DNA from: Anaerolineae bacterium
Lineage (GTDB): Bacteria; Chloroflexota; Anaerolineae; Promineifilales; Promineifilaceae
Length of the DNA stretch: 64,000 nt
Reading direction: 5' to 3'
NCBI GenBank assembly: GCA_020848035.1
Contig: JADLAX010000092.1
Span: forward strand, 16,105 to 80,104
The position numbers and the translations under genes were made by a program. The notes under the pieces were generated by a model, which searched no databases, was not told the DNA's origin, and worked only from the letters and a program-made list of their open reading frames with translations. Positions 1 through 7,223 of this stretch are shown piece after piece (the first letter of the stretch is position 1; the number at the start of each line of letters is the position of its first letter).

Positions 1-150
1 CTTATCAAGCGACGCCCAAATCCCATCCAGCGACTGAGCCAGCAGTTCGGCCGACAGGTCATATAAAATCACCTCATACCCCGCCAACGCCGACGCCTGG
101 GCAATGCCCGCACCCATGGTTCCGCCACCAATAATTGCTACTTTTTGCAT
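1..150 (-). CDS. 3-hydroxyacyl-CoA dehydrogenase, N-terminal part (cut by window edge)
   Basis: Fifty codons of an NAD-dependent 3-hydroxyacyl-CoA dehydrogenase; the rest lies beyond position 1. The protein begins MQKVAIIGGGTMGAGIAQAS, a Rossmann fold start with the G-x-G-x-M-G-x-G-I-A dinucleotide motif typical of FadB C-terminal, Hbd and PaaH-type enzymes, which oxidise 3-hydroxyacyl-CoA to 3-ketoacyl-CoA. A purine-rich AGAGGGAAG precedes the ATG at 150. It lies downstream, on the same strand, of a PaaG-like hydratase/isomerase about 100 bp away, so the two probably act in one acyl-CoA or phenylacetyl-CoA type degradation route. Which substrate it prefers cannot be told from the fragment. 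Confidence 0.85.
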   Translation of the reverse strand, partial: MQKVAIIGGGTMGAGIAQASALAGYEVILYDLSAELLAQSLDGIWASLDK

Positions 151-206
151 TCTGCTTCCCTCTTTTCGGTAATGTCGCGGTGCGACCGCTTTGCGTCCGG
201 CAATTC

Positions 207-260
207 GTGATCGGTAAACGGTAACCCGCAAACCGCTCACCGATTACCGTTCACCGATTA
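207..260. repeat. short tandem-unit inverted repeat
   Basis: Left arm carries CGGTAAA/CGGTAAC units, right arm the complementary CACCGATTACCGTTCACC type units. It lies between the two acyl-CoA genes and touches the stop codon of the upstream one (258-260). Confidence 0.5.
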
Positions 261-1043
261 CATGCCCTTAAACTGCGCTGCCCGCTTCTCTAAAAACGCC
301 GCCACGCCTTCTTTGTTGTCGTGGCTGCGCCCGGCAATTTCTTGCAGATAAGCTTCCGCTTCCAGCGCACCAAACAGATCCGTTTGCCACGCCTGGTTCA
401 TCGCCCGCTTGGTCAGGCCAAAGGCCAGCGTGGGGCCAGAGGCCAGCGAACCGGCCCAGGCAGCCACATTTTCCATCAGCTGGTCGGCAGGCACGACGCG
501 GTTGACCATGCCCCAGGCCAGCGCTTTGTCCGCCGGAACCTTGTCGGCGGTGATGGCCATCTCGTAAGCCCGCGCCTGCCCAATGAGCCGGGGCAGCAGC
601 CAGTTGACGCCGCTGTCGGGCACCAGCCCCACCTTGCTAAAGGCGAGCATAAAGCTGGCGCTGTCGGCGGCAATGCGGATATCGGTGGCCAGGGCCACGC
701 CGCAGCCTGCCCCGGCAGCAATGCCGTTGATCGCGCCGATAATGGGCTTTTCCAGCTGGACCATTTGGGTGATCAATTTGTGGTAGCCGTGGCGCAGATG
801 GTCGCTAATGGAGAAGGCACCACCCCGCGCTGTAACATCGCTTAAATCCTGGCCGCTGGAGAAGGCACGGCCGTTTCCCGTCAGCACCACGCAGCGAATA
901 GCTTTGTCACGACCGGATTGTTTAAAAGCGGCCGTTGTCTCATCAATCATCTGGTCGTTAAACGCATTCAGCTTGTCCGGCCGGTTCAGCGTGATGGTCG
1001 CCACACCTTCCTGGACGTCAAACAAAATTGTTTCGTACCCCAT
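258..1043 (-). CDS. paaG: PaaG-like enoyl-CoA hydratase/isomerase (crotonase fold)
   Basis: 261-residue crotonase-family enzyme. Start chosen at the ATG at 1043, preceded by GGAGG at good spacing; a longer reading frame continues upstream but without a ribosome site. Visible motifs: LTLNRP-like N-terminus (TITLNRPDKLNAFND), oxyanion-hole SGQDL, AINGIAAGAGCGVAL, and SKVGLVPDSGVNWLLPR, where the Asp and the WLLPR tail match PaaG (1,2-epoxyphenylacetyl-CoA isomerase) much better than a classical hydratase. PaaG-type enzymes isomerise ring-epoxide or enoyl-CoA intermediates in phenylacetate degradation. The neighbour is a 3-hydroxyacyl-CoA dehydrogenase, fitting a PaaG-PaaH like pair. The exact substrate is inferred; a generic enoyl-CoA hydratase or delta-isomerase remains possible. 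Confidence 0.8.
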   Translation of the reverse strand: MGYETILFDVQEGVATITLNRPDKLNAFNDQMIDETTAAFKQSGRDKAIRCVVLTGNGRAFSSGQDLSDVTARGGAFSISDHLRHGYHKLITQMVQLEKPIIGAINGIAAGAGCGVALATDIRIAADSASFMLAFSKVGLVPDSGVNWLLPRLIGQARAYEMAITADKVPADKALAWGMVNRVVPADQLMENVAAWAGSLASGPTLAFGLTKRAMNQAWQTDLFGALEAEAYLQEIAGRSHDNKEGVAAFLEKRAAQFKGM

Positions 1044-1065
1044 AATGAGCCTCCTACAGGTAGTG

Positions 1066-1125
1066 GAAAGTAGCGAGTGAAAAAGTAATAAGTGAACAGA
1101 CAACCACGTATCACTGTTTACTTAA
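1066..1125. repeat. heptad tandem-unit inverted repeat
   Basis: AGTGGAA/AGTAGCG/AGTGAAA type heptads followed by an imperfect complementary arm (ATCACTGTTTACTT). It lies in the leader of the PaaG-like gene. Confidence 0.4.
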
Positions 1126-1154
1126 AAAACCGCTGCTATGCTACCACTGGCCGG

Positions 1155-1195
1155 TAAAAAACAAAAACGTAGCCCGGACATTGGCCGAGCTACGT
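1155..1195 (-). terminator. rho-independent terminator
   Basis: Hairpin 1167-1195 (ACGTAGC and CGG pair with CCG and GCTACGT around one mismatch). On the minus strand it is followed by a T-rich run (complement of 1155-1166). It lies about 45 bp downstream of the stop codon of the small acidic protein. Confidence 0.65.
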
Positions 1196-1238
1196 GGGAG
1201 TTGGTTATAAAATTGTGCGGAATGCTTACCGCTGTGCT

Positions 1239-1616
1239 TTATGGGAAAAATGGATCGTCGTCTTCGTCGCCGTCATCCATCTCTTCCATTTCTTCAATAT
1301 CGTCCAGCGGCAGCGCCACCCACAGCATGAGCGCTTCACCTTCATCCAGGTGTTCCAGGCGCAGCGAAACCACATCCACCTGCTGGCGCATCCGCATCTC
1401 GTCGGGGAAGTCCAGCCGGACGGGACGGCCGACTTTCCAGGCATTGCGGCACCGCTCCATGATGTCTTCGCCGTTGCCGGTGCGCAGGTGACACACCGCC
1501 ACCAGTCGGTCTTCCGGCCCTTCCAACACCGACTGCACCCAATCCACCGGGGTTGGGCGGAATTCGGGGGTCGGTCCTTCAATAATCGTGATCAATTCGG
1601 GTTCAATTGCAGACAT
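1239..1616 (-). CDS. hypothetical acidic protein
   Basis: 125 residues, not recognised. It starts MSAIEPELITIIEGPTPEFR, has a hydrophobic core segment (EALMLWVALPLDDI) and ends in a strongly acidic tail of Glu/Asp/Met before PFFP. No signal peptide or membrane helix is visible, so it is probably cytoplasmic. It overlaps by 14 bp the end of the candidate small frameshifted gene upstream, which suggests translational coupling, and it is closed by a convincing terminator. The ATG at 1616 lies inside the overlap. Reality of the gene is supported by codon pattern and terminator rather than by a known family. Confidence 0.6.
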   Translation of the reverse strand: MSAIEPELITIIEGPTPEFRPTPVDWVQSVLEGPEDRLVAVCHLRTGNGEDIMERCRNAWKVGRPVRLDFPDEMRMRQQVDVVSLRLEHLDEGEALMLWVALPLDDIEEMEEMDDGDEDDDPFFP

Positions 1617-1769
1617 GTTCTATCCAATCATCAGTTTTTGCCTTGCTGGCCATCTTGTGGACCACAGCCACAGCACGTTCACAATAGTACAGATTCACAC
1701 CCTGCTTGGCAACCGTTTTTTATTAATATCGTCTTTGATTTTGGCAAGATCACCCCATAATTTGCCCAT
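1603..1769 (-). pseudogene. small gene with a one-base frameshift in an A6 run (or sequencing error)
   Basis: From ATG 1769, with AGAGGGTG upstream, the frame reads MGKLWGDLAKIKDDINKK and then stops seven codons later. One base over, starting at the A6 run (complement of 1716-1721), a second frame continues AKQGVNLYYCERAVAVVHKM to a stop at 1603-1605 that overlaps the start of the next gene. One additional A would give a continuous 55-residue protein. Either a natural frameshift, a slippage site, or a homopolymer base error. No family recognised. Intact it would sit in one operon with the 1239-1616 gene. Confidence 0.4.
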
Positions 1770-1779
1770 TTTTCACCCT

Positions 1780-2769
1780 CTACAAACGGCCCAACTCGCT
1801 GCCCGTTAAACCTTCCAGTTTGGCCAGTTGATCCCGCGTGCCAATCACAATCAATTCATCGCCAGCTTGCAGCACGGTGTGGGCATCAGGGATATAAGAG
1901 TGGTTTTCGCGCAGCATGGCAATGATAGAAACGCCGGTCTCCTGGCGAATATTGGACTGCCCCACGGTACGGCCGATTAGCACAGATGCCTTACCCACCA
2001 CCAACTCCTCTACCCACAGCTCGATACCCCCGTCCAGCGTCACCACGTCAAAAAAGTCGGTGACGTGCGGCCGTATGATGATGTTGGCCATATGCTGCCC
2101 GCCAATCTGGTAGGGCGACACCACCCGGTTGGCCCCGGCGCGACGCATTTTGCGGTCGTTTTCCGCATCCACCGAGCGGGTGACGATGTACAAATCGGCA
2201 TTGAGTGCCCGCGCCGAGAGGACAATAAACAGGTTGCGCGCATCTTCACCCGTGCACACCAGCACGCCCCAGGCCCGCTCGATGCCCGCCTGCTGCAGCA
2301 CTTCATCTTTGGTCGCGTCACCCAGCAGGTAGGGCAGTCCTAACTCGTCTAAAACGGCCGCTTTCCCCGCATCCCACTCAATTATCACGACCTGTCGTTT
2401 GCTGCCCAACAGCGAGGTGACGGCACTTTGGCCCACACGGCCGTAACCGCACACAATCACGTGGTTTTCCAGGTTGTCAATGTGTCGCATCATACGTCGT
2501 TTACTCCAGGTGTCGCCTAGATTGGCCGTCAGCAGATATTCCAGACCGTAGGCCACAAACGCCACGCCCGCCACCAGCAAGACGACGGTGAAGATACGGC
2601 CGTTGGTCGTCAAAATCTGCACCTCGCCAAAACCCACCGTGGTGAGCGTAATGGCCGTCATGTAAAACGCGTCGCCCAAGCCCCAGCCTTCGATGAGCAT
2701 GTAGCCCACCGTGCCAAACACAAAAAGCAAAAATGGAATCAGGATGAGGGCCAGGACACGACGATTCAT
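1780..2769 (-). CDS. two-helix potassium channel with RCK/TrkA-N domain
   Basis: 329 residues from the ATG at 2769; a TTG at 2790 would overlap the preceding gene. Two transmembrane helices (about 3-25 and 61-85) flank a pore loop with the selectivity filter TVGFGE at residues 44-49. A Rossmann RCK domain follows, starting VIVCGYGRVGQ near residue 105, then a TrkA-C like domain ending in ELIVIGTRDQLAKLEGL. The filter GFG rather than GYG is common in bacterial Kch/MthK-like channels. The protein should conduct K+ across the cytoplasmic membrane, gated by a ligand (Ca2+, nucleotide or NAD) on the RCK ring. It follows the NUDIX gene by 10 bp, so they are probably co-transcribed. Confidence 0.88.
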   Translation of the reverse strand: MNRRVLALILIPFLLFVFGTVGYMLIEGWGLGDAFYMTAITLTTVGFGEVQILTTNGRIFTVVLLVAGVAFVAYGLEYLLTANLGDTWSKRRMMRHIDNLENHVIVCGYGRVGQSAVTSLLGSKRQVVIIEWDAGKAAVLDELGLPYLLGDATKDEVLQQAGIERAWGVLVCTGEDARNLFIVLSARALNADLYIVTRSVDAENDRKMRRAGANRVVSPYQIGGQHMANIIIRPHVTDFFDVVTLDGGIELWVEELVVGKASVLIGRTVGQSNIRQETGVSIIAMLRENHSYIPDAHTVLQAGDELIVIGTRDQLAKLEGLTGSELGRL

Positions 2770-2779
2770 AGGTGCCAGA

Positions 2780-3742
2780 TTAGCAAACAAAACTGCCTGC
2801 GTCTAGATGTTGGCACAGCAAAGCAAAATAGCTGCGCCAGGTGGATGACGGCATCTCGGCCAGAAACTCATCAGGCGTCTGCCAGCGCAGCGCCGCCACT
2901 TCGGCCAACGCCGGTTTCGGGTGGCCACCTACCAGCCGCGCCCGAAACACCGCGCCCACATTTTGTACCTGGTCGCCATTGGCATAGGTGTGCTGAAAAT
3001 CCGGCCCGCTGTACACACCAAGCAGCCGCTCCAGGGCGATGTGCAGCCCCGTCTCTTCGAACGTTTCGCGCACGGCCGTTTGCGCCACATTCTCGCCCAA
3101 ATCGCAAAAGCCCGCCGGGAAACCCCATGCTTTGTTGTCTTGCCGTTGGATGGTGAGGATACGGCCGTCTTCCGCCACCACCACCGCCATTGCCCCCACG
3201 CCAATCAACGGCGCGCGGCCGATGAACGGCCGTACCACCCCAATCTGATCCTCGGTTTGCGGCGCAGTGTACGGAGGTGAAAAAGCCGGTGCGTCACCTG
3301 TCAGCGTATCGCGCACCATGTCGGCGTACCACAGCGGCAAATCCATCCGAACCACTTCTTCAGGCGCAAAAAACGCCTGCGCCGTCGTTTCGTAGCCGTC
3401 CGGCTGCATCGTGCCGCCCGCCACTTGGCCCGTCAGGCAGATGGTAAACTGCTGTACCTGGTCGCCGTTGGGGTAGGTCACGTCATAGCGGGGATGGGTG
3501 TAGACGCCCACCAGCGTCAGCGGCCCAGCCGTCAGGCCCGTTTCTTCGAGCAGCTCCCGGCGGGCGCACGCTTCAATCGTCTCACCCAGCTCCATGACGC
3601 CACCGGGCAGCCCCCAAAAGCTAAAATCGGTGCGGCGCTGGAGCAGGATACGGCCGTCCTCATCCCGCAGCACCACGGTACCAAACACTAAAAATATTTT
3701 GCGCGGCCCCACCCGGGCGCGCAGCCACTCAATGTAAGACAT
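2780..3742 (-). CDS. tandem NUDIX hydrolase
   Basis: 320 residues with two complete NUDIX boxes: GGVMELGETIEACARRELLE at 47-66 continuing ETG, and GFCDLGENVAQTAVRETFEE at 211-230 continuing TG. Both keep the REUxEExGU metal-binding glutamates, so both domains could be active. Start at ATG 3742 is set by GGAGGG five bases upstream; an in-frame GTG at 3805 lacks one. NUDIX enzymes cleave nucleoside diphosphates linked to another moiety (ADP-ribose, NADH, Ap4A, oxidised dNTPs). Duplicated NUDIX is unusual; the first domain follows an N-terminal WLRARVGPRKIFLVFGTVVL typical of ADP-ribose-like hydrolases. Likely in one operon with the K+ channel; RCK domains bind nucleotides, but a functional link is only a guess. 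Confidence 0.87.
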   Translation of the reverse strand: MSYIEWLRARVGPRKIFLVFGTVVLRDEDGRILLQRRTDFSFWGLPGGVMELGETIEACARRELLEETGLTAGPLTLVGVYTHPRYDVTYPNGDQVQQFTICLTGQVAGGTMQPDGYETTAQAFFAPEEVVRMDLPLWYADMVRDTLTGDAPAFSPPYTAPQTEDQIGVVRPFIGRAPLIGVGAMAVVVAEDGRILTIQRQDNKAWGFPAGFCDLGENVAQTAVRETFEETGLHIALERLLGVYSGPDFQHTYANGDQVQNVGAVFRARLVGGHPKPALAEVAALRWQTPDEFLAEMPSSTWRSYFALLCQHLDAGSFVC

Positions 3743-3851
3743 CGACCCTCCAAAATGGTGTTCAACCAGGCTAAAAACATCCCCCAAAGGTCCTGTTTTT
3801 TTCACGTCGCCTTAACTCGTTACCAGAGGTAAATCCTTTACCATACCCTGG

Positions 3852-6149
3852 ATGAAGTATCAAAACCTACGCGCACGGCTCATCGCCGCCCGTACCAGGC
3901 TAGGACTTGGCATTGGTACAAAAATCATACTGCCGTACTTTCTACTGACGCTTGTTGTCGCCAGCGTCGGTGCTTACGTGGTCACCAACTTTGTCGCCAG
4001 CTCGCTCGAAGAAAGAATCACCAACCAGCTCCTGGATGCGGGCCAGATTGTAGCCGAAGGGATGGTACGCCACGAAGAACAGCGGCTGCAAACCTTGCGC
4101 ACCGTTGTGGGTACAACCGGCATTCCTCTCGCCGTGGCTGAAAAAGACCCCGATACCCTGGCTGAACTGGCCCCCCAAATTATCATCAACAGCAACACCG
4201 ATGCCGTCATTTTGCTCGACACAAACGGCATCGAAATTTATGGCTGGCAGCGCCTCACCTCCGCCACCGATACCGAAGGATTCAGCCGCATCGGTGCCGA
4301 CTTTTCTGATGTGGACGCCGTGCAAAAAGCGATGCGCAACGAGGCCGATGTGGCCGGAACCCGCCAGGTCTTCATCACCGAAACCGAAGATGGCCTGATG
4401 ATTTTCACCGCCTCCCCCCTGTTTCTGGAGGGGGAACAGGTAGGTGTAGCCCTGGTCGGCACCTACAGCCGCCGCATGATGCTGGAGCTTACCCTCAGCG
4501 CCGTGGCCCGCGTCACCCTGTATGACGCCGACGGCAACGTCATCGATACCTCCCTGGGCGGCGGCGAAATTGGCATCAACGCGCTCTACCAGGATGATCC
4601 CGCAATGTTCGAGGCAGTGGTAAGCCAGCTGAAGGAGTCGCCTGAGCAGTATGCTCTGGTGAGCAGCACGGCCAGCAGCCAGGTTCCGCTGCGGCGGCTT
4701 CAGGTGCTGGACCAGCTGTACGTGCTGGCTTACGGCGATTGGCGGCTGCGCGGGCAGTCGTTTGGCATGTACAGCGTGGCGCTGCCCAGCAATTTCATCG
4801 CCAGCGCCATTTCGGTGAGCCGCCAGCAGTTTACCGCCATTTTTACCCTGGCCATGATCGCTGTCTTCTCCGGCGGTTTTTTGATTGCGCGGCGCATTAC
4901 CAATCCGATTCAACATTTGGTAGATACGGCCGTTGCCGTCACCAAAGGCGATCTCAACCGCCGCTCTAACCTCACTGGCCGCGATGAGGTGGGGCTGCTC
5001 TCCCGCTCCTTCGACGACATGACCGCCACCCTGGCCGAACGCAACCAGGAGCTGGATCAGCAGCGCGGCCAGCTCAAAGCCATCTTAGACAGCATCGTTG
5101 ATGGCATCATTGTGCTAGACACCAACGACCGCATCCTCAGCGTCAACCCGGCCGCCGAACAGCTGCTGGCCGATCTCTCCCGCGATTTTTTCTCTGGCCC
5201 CGTGCGCGAGTTGAGCGCAACTACCAGCGACAGCCGCGACAAAGCGATCAGCACCATGAGCGAGCTGGTTGCCCTGCCCGCCACTGCCCGGCTGCCCAAA
5301 CGTTACCAGGTGGGTAACCGCGTGGTCAGCGCCTTGTCGGCCCCGGTAATTGCCAAAAACGACGAGAAGATTGGCAACGTGATTGTGATGCGCGACATCA
5401 CCCGCGAAGTGGAAGCCGACAACCTCAAATCAGCCTTTATCACCTCTATCTCCCACGAGCTGCGCACCCCGCTGACGGTAATTAAAGCGTACACCAACCT
5501 GATGCAGACCAAAGCCAACGGCCACATGGATGACAGTCAGAAGCAGTTCATCAAGTACATCAACAAGGGCAGTGAAGAGCTGGAACATCACATCGATCAG
5601 CTCATCAAAATTTCGGAGATCGAGGCGGGTACCCTCAACATGCACATGAGGCCGGTGAACATGCAGAGCCTGGTCGACAGCGCCGTTACCCGCTGGCTTG
5701 ATCGGTTTGCCCAGAAAGAGATTGGCCTGGAGGTCACCGTCCCCGAAGAGGATCTATGGGTTGAAGCCGACGCCGAACACCTGACCCGGGCCATTGAAAA
5801 CTTGCTAAGCAACGCGCTGACCTACACGCCGGAAGGCGGTCATGTGGAGTTGGGCCTGCTGCGTCAGAACGCCTCGGTGCGCCAGAACGCCTCGGTGCGC
5901 CAGAACGGCTCGGTGCGCCTGGACGTGCTGGACAACGGCATCGGCATTGCTGTGGCTGATCATCCTCATTTGTTCAACCGCTTTTTCCGGGCCAACAACA
6001 ACGTCAATTTTGCCGCGCGTGGCGTCGGGCTGGGGCTGTACATCACCCGCACCGTGGTGGAACTGCACGGTGGCTGCGTGAGTGTAGACAGCGAGCTGGG
6101 TGTCGGCAGCACGTTCTCCATTGAGCTGCCCCTGGTGGTGATGGTTTGA
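3852..6149 (+). CDS. membrane sensor histidine kinase (extracellular sensor, HAMP, PAS)
   Basis: 765 residues. Transmembrane helix 25-45, a periplasmic/extracellular sensor of about 280 residues resembling a double Cache domain, second helix 326-346, HAMP about 345-400, PAS about 410-520, then HisKA with the phospho-acceptor His535 in SISHELRTPLTV, and an HATPase with N-box NLLSNALTYTP, G1 DNGIGI and G2 GVGLGLYI. It should autophosphorylate in response to an extracellular ligand; no response regulator is adjacent, so it is an orphan. Oddity: three 18-bp tandem copies (5862-5915) encode RQNASV x3 between the N-box and G1 box of the ATPase. The next gene starts on the stop codon of this one (TGATG), indicating translational coupling. 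Confidence 0.9.
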   Translation: MKYQNLRARLIAARTRLGLGIGTKIILPYFLLTLVVASVGAYVVTNFVASSLEERITNQLLDAGQIVAEGMVRHEEQRLQTLRTVVGTTGIPLAVAEKDPDTLAELAPQIIINSNTDAVILLDTNGIEIYGWQRLTSATDTEGFSRIGADFSDVDAVQKAMRNEADVAGTRQVFITETEDGLMIFTASPLFLEGEQVGVALVGTYSRRMMLELTLSAVARVTLYDADGNVIDTSLGGGEIGINALYQDDPAMFEAVVSQLKESPEQYALVSSTASSQVPLRRLQVLDQLYVLAYGDWRLRGQSFGMYSVALPSNFIASAISVSRQQFTAIFTLAMIAVFSGGFLIARRITNPIQHLVDTAVAVTKGDLNRRSNLTGRDEVGLLSRSFDDMTATLAERNQELDQQRGQLKAILDSIVDGIIVLDTNDRILSVNPAAEQLLADLSRDFFSGPVRELSATTSDSRDKAISTMSELVALPATARLPKRYQVGNRVVSALSAPVIAKNDEKIGNVIVMRDITREVEADNLKSAFITSISHELRTPLTVIKAYTNLMQTKANGHMDDSQKQFIKYINKGSEELEHHIDQLIKISEIEAGTLNMHMRPVNMQSLVDSAVTRWLDRFAQKEIGLEVTVPEEDLWVEADAEHLTRAIENLLSNALTYTPEGGHVELGLLRQNASVRQNASVRQNGSVRLDVLDNGIGIAVADHPHLFNRFFRANNNVNFAARGVGLGLYITRTVVELHGGCVSVDSELGVGSTFSIELPLVVMV
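5862..5915 (+). repeat. in-frame 18-bp tandem repeat, three copies
   Basis: Units CGYCAGAACGSCTCGGTG, differing at two positions, encode RQNASV/RQNASV/RQNGSV (residues 671-688) inside the kinase ATPase domain. The array can contract or expand without frame loss. Confidence 0.85.
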
Positions 6150-6976
6150 TGCGCACCTCGCCGATGATTCCGCCCACTTCTTTGCCGGACACGCCGGAAT
6201 CTACCCGAACGCAAAATGCGCGGCGCAACATGTATGCGGTGCTGCTGCTGGCCCTGATTTTGAATTTTGCCTGTATTTTTTCGGCGATGTGGCTGGGGCT
6301 GAATTTACGGCCGTTACCCACCCTCAACGCCTCCATGCTGGCCCAATCCTCAGCCGATTATGACGTGGAGTTCAACTTTGCCTTTGCGCCGCTGGACCCC
6401 ACCATTGCCGCCGCCTCAGCCGACGATTTGAACAATCTACGCGGTGAAAATACGCCGATTCCTGGAGAAACGCCCATCAGCATCATTCCCTTCCCGGCCA
6501 CCATCACACCCTCGGCCACCCCGTCGCCAACAGCATCGGCCACGGCAACGGCCACCGCAACGGCCGTTCCGCCCAGCCCCACCCCCACCGCCAGCCAGAC
6601 AGCAACGGCCGTTCCCACCAACACTCCCACGCCCACCACAACCCCAACGCCGTGGCCCACCATAACCCCATCGGCTACCCACACTCCCGTCAGCAGCGCC
6701 ACGCCGCTGCCTACCCTGCCGCCGCCTTCCAGCACGCCAACGGCCGTCCCGCCCACCGCCACCCACACCCCCCAACCGCCGTCTGCCACGCCAACCCCCA
6801 CGCCGCTGCCCAGCCCCACGGCGACTGATTTGCCAACGGCCGTACCAACCTACACCGCCACCCCACCGCAAAGCACCCCCACGCCGCTGCCCAGCGATAC
6901 CCCCTCGCCCACACCCACCAACACCTTCGCCGCCACGCCAATTGAACCGACGCCAACCAGCACGATGAACCCTTAA
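6149..6976 (+). CDS. membrane-anchored Pro/Thr-rich extracellular stalk protein
   Basis: 275 residues. The start ATG shares its A with the TGA of the kinase gene. A short cytoplasmic tail, one membrane helix (about 29-50, YAVLLLALILNFACIFSAMW), about 60 residues of ordinary sequence, then roughly 150 residues of Thr/Pro/Ala/Ser-rich low complexity (TPTPTPLPSPTATDLP and similar) to the C-terminus, with no folded domain after it. Such a region would form an extended, possibly O-glycosylated wall-spanning stalk. Coupling to the sensor kinase suggests an accessory or signal-input role, but this is inference. The ACGGCCGT palindrome recurs inside the low-complexity part, reading ATAV. No family recognised. 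Confidence 0.75.
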   Translation: MRTSPMIPPTSLPDTPESTRTQNARRNMYAVLLLALILNFACIFSAMWLGLNLRPLPTLNASMLAQSSADYDVEFNFAFAPLDPTIAAASADDLNNLRGENTPIPGETPISIIPFPATITPSATPSPTASATATATATAVPPSPTPTASQTATAVPTNTPTPTTTPTPWPTITPSATHTPVSSATPLPTLPPPSSTPTAVPPTATHTPQPPSATPTPTPLPSPTATDLPTAVPTYTATPPQSTPTPLPSDTPSPTPTNTFAATPIEPTPTSTMNP

Positions 6977-7034
6977 AGGTACGGCTAACCTTCAGCCGTC
7001 TCACTCCTGAAAATCCTCGCCCAGCGCTTTGATT

Positions 7035-7063
7035 TTGGCGCTCCCCTCGCCATCTACTATAAT
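7035..7063 (+). promoter_or_regulatory. sigma70-type promoter for the transporter gene
   Basis: TTGGCG (7035-7040), 17-bp spacer, TATAAT (7058-7063). The following 5' leader of about 150 nt contains a small hairpin CTTCGA-N5-TCGAAG near 7157-7173 and no open reading frame. Confidence 0.6.
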
Positions 7064-7223
7064 CTTGCTCGTGAACAATCTCTTTTTATCGAGTCAGAGA
7101 ATCACACACACGAGCCTGATCAACCACCCTGATCAAACCGTAACACTCCCATAGCCTTCGAATCAATCGAAGCCTGAACAATTTTGTGACCTACCTGCGT
7201 GACGTAGACTTTTGGAGAAAATG

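Noticed and set aside
2780..3805. GTG start at 3805 for the NUDIX gene
   Set aside because: The ATG at 3742 has a strong Shine-Dalgarno sequence and starts the conserved domain; the extension has neither.
3942..4916. 324-codon antisense frame in the sensor kinase gene
   Set aside because: Gly/His/Ala-rich shadow without start signals.
6358..6819. Gly/Val-rich antisense frame opposite the Pro/Thr stalk
   Set aside because: Direct mirror of the low-complexity codons (ACC, CCC, ACG become GGT, GGG, CGT).
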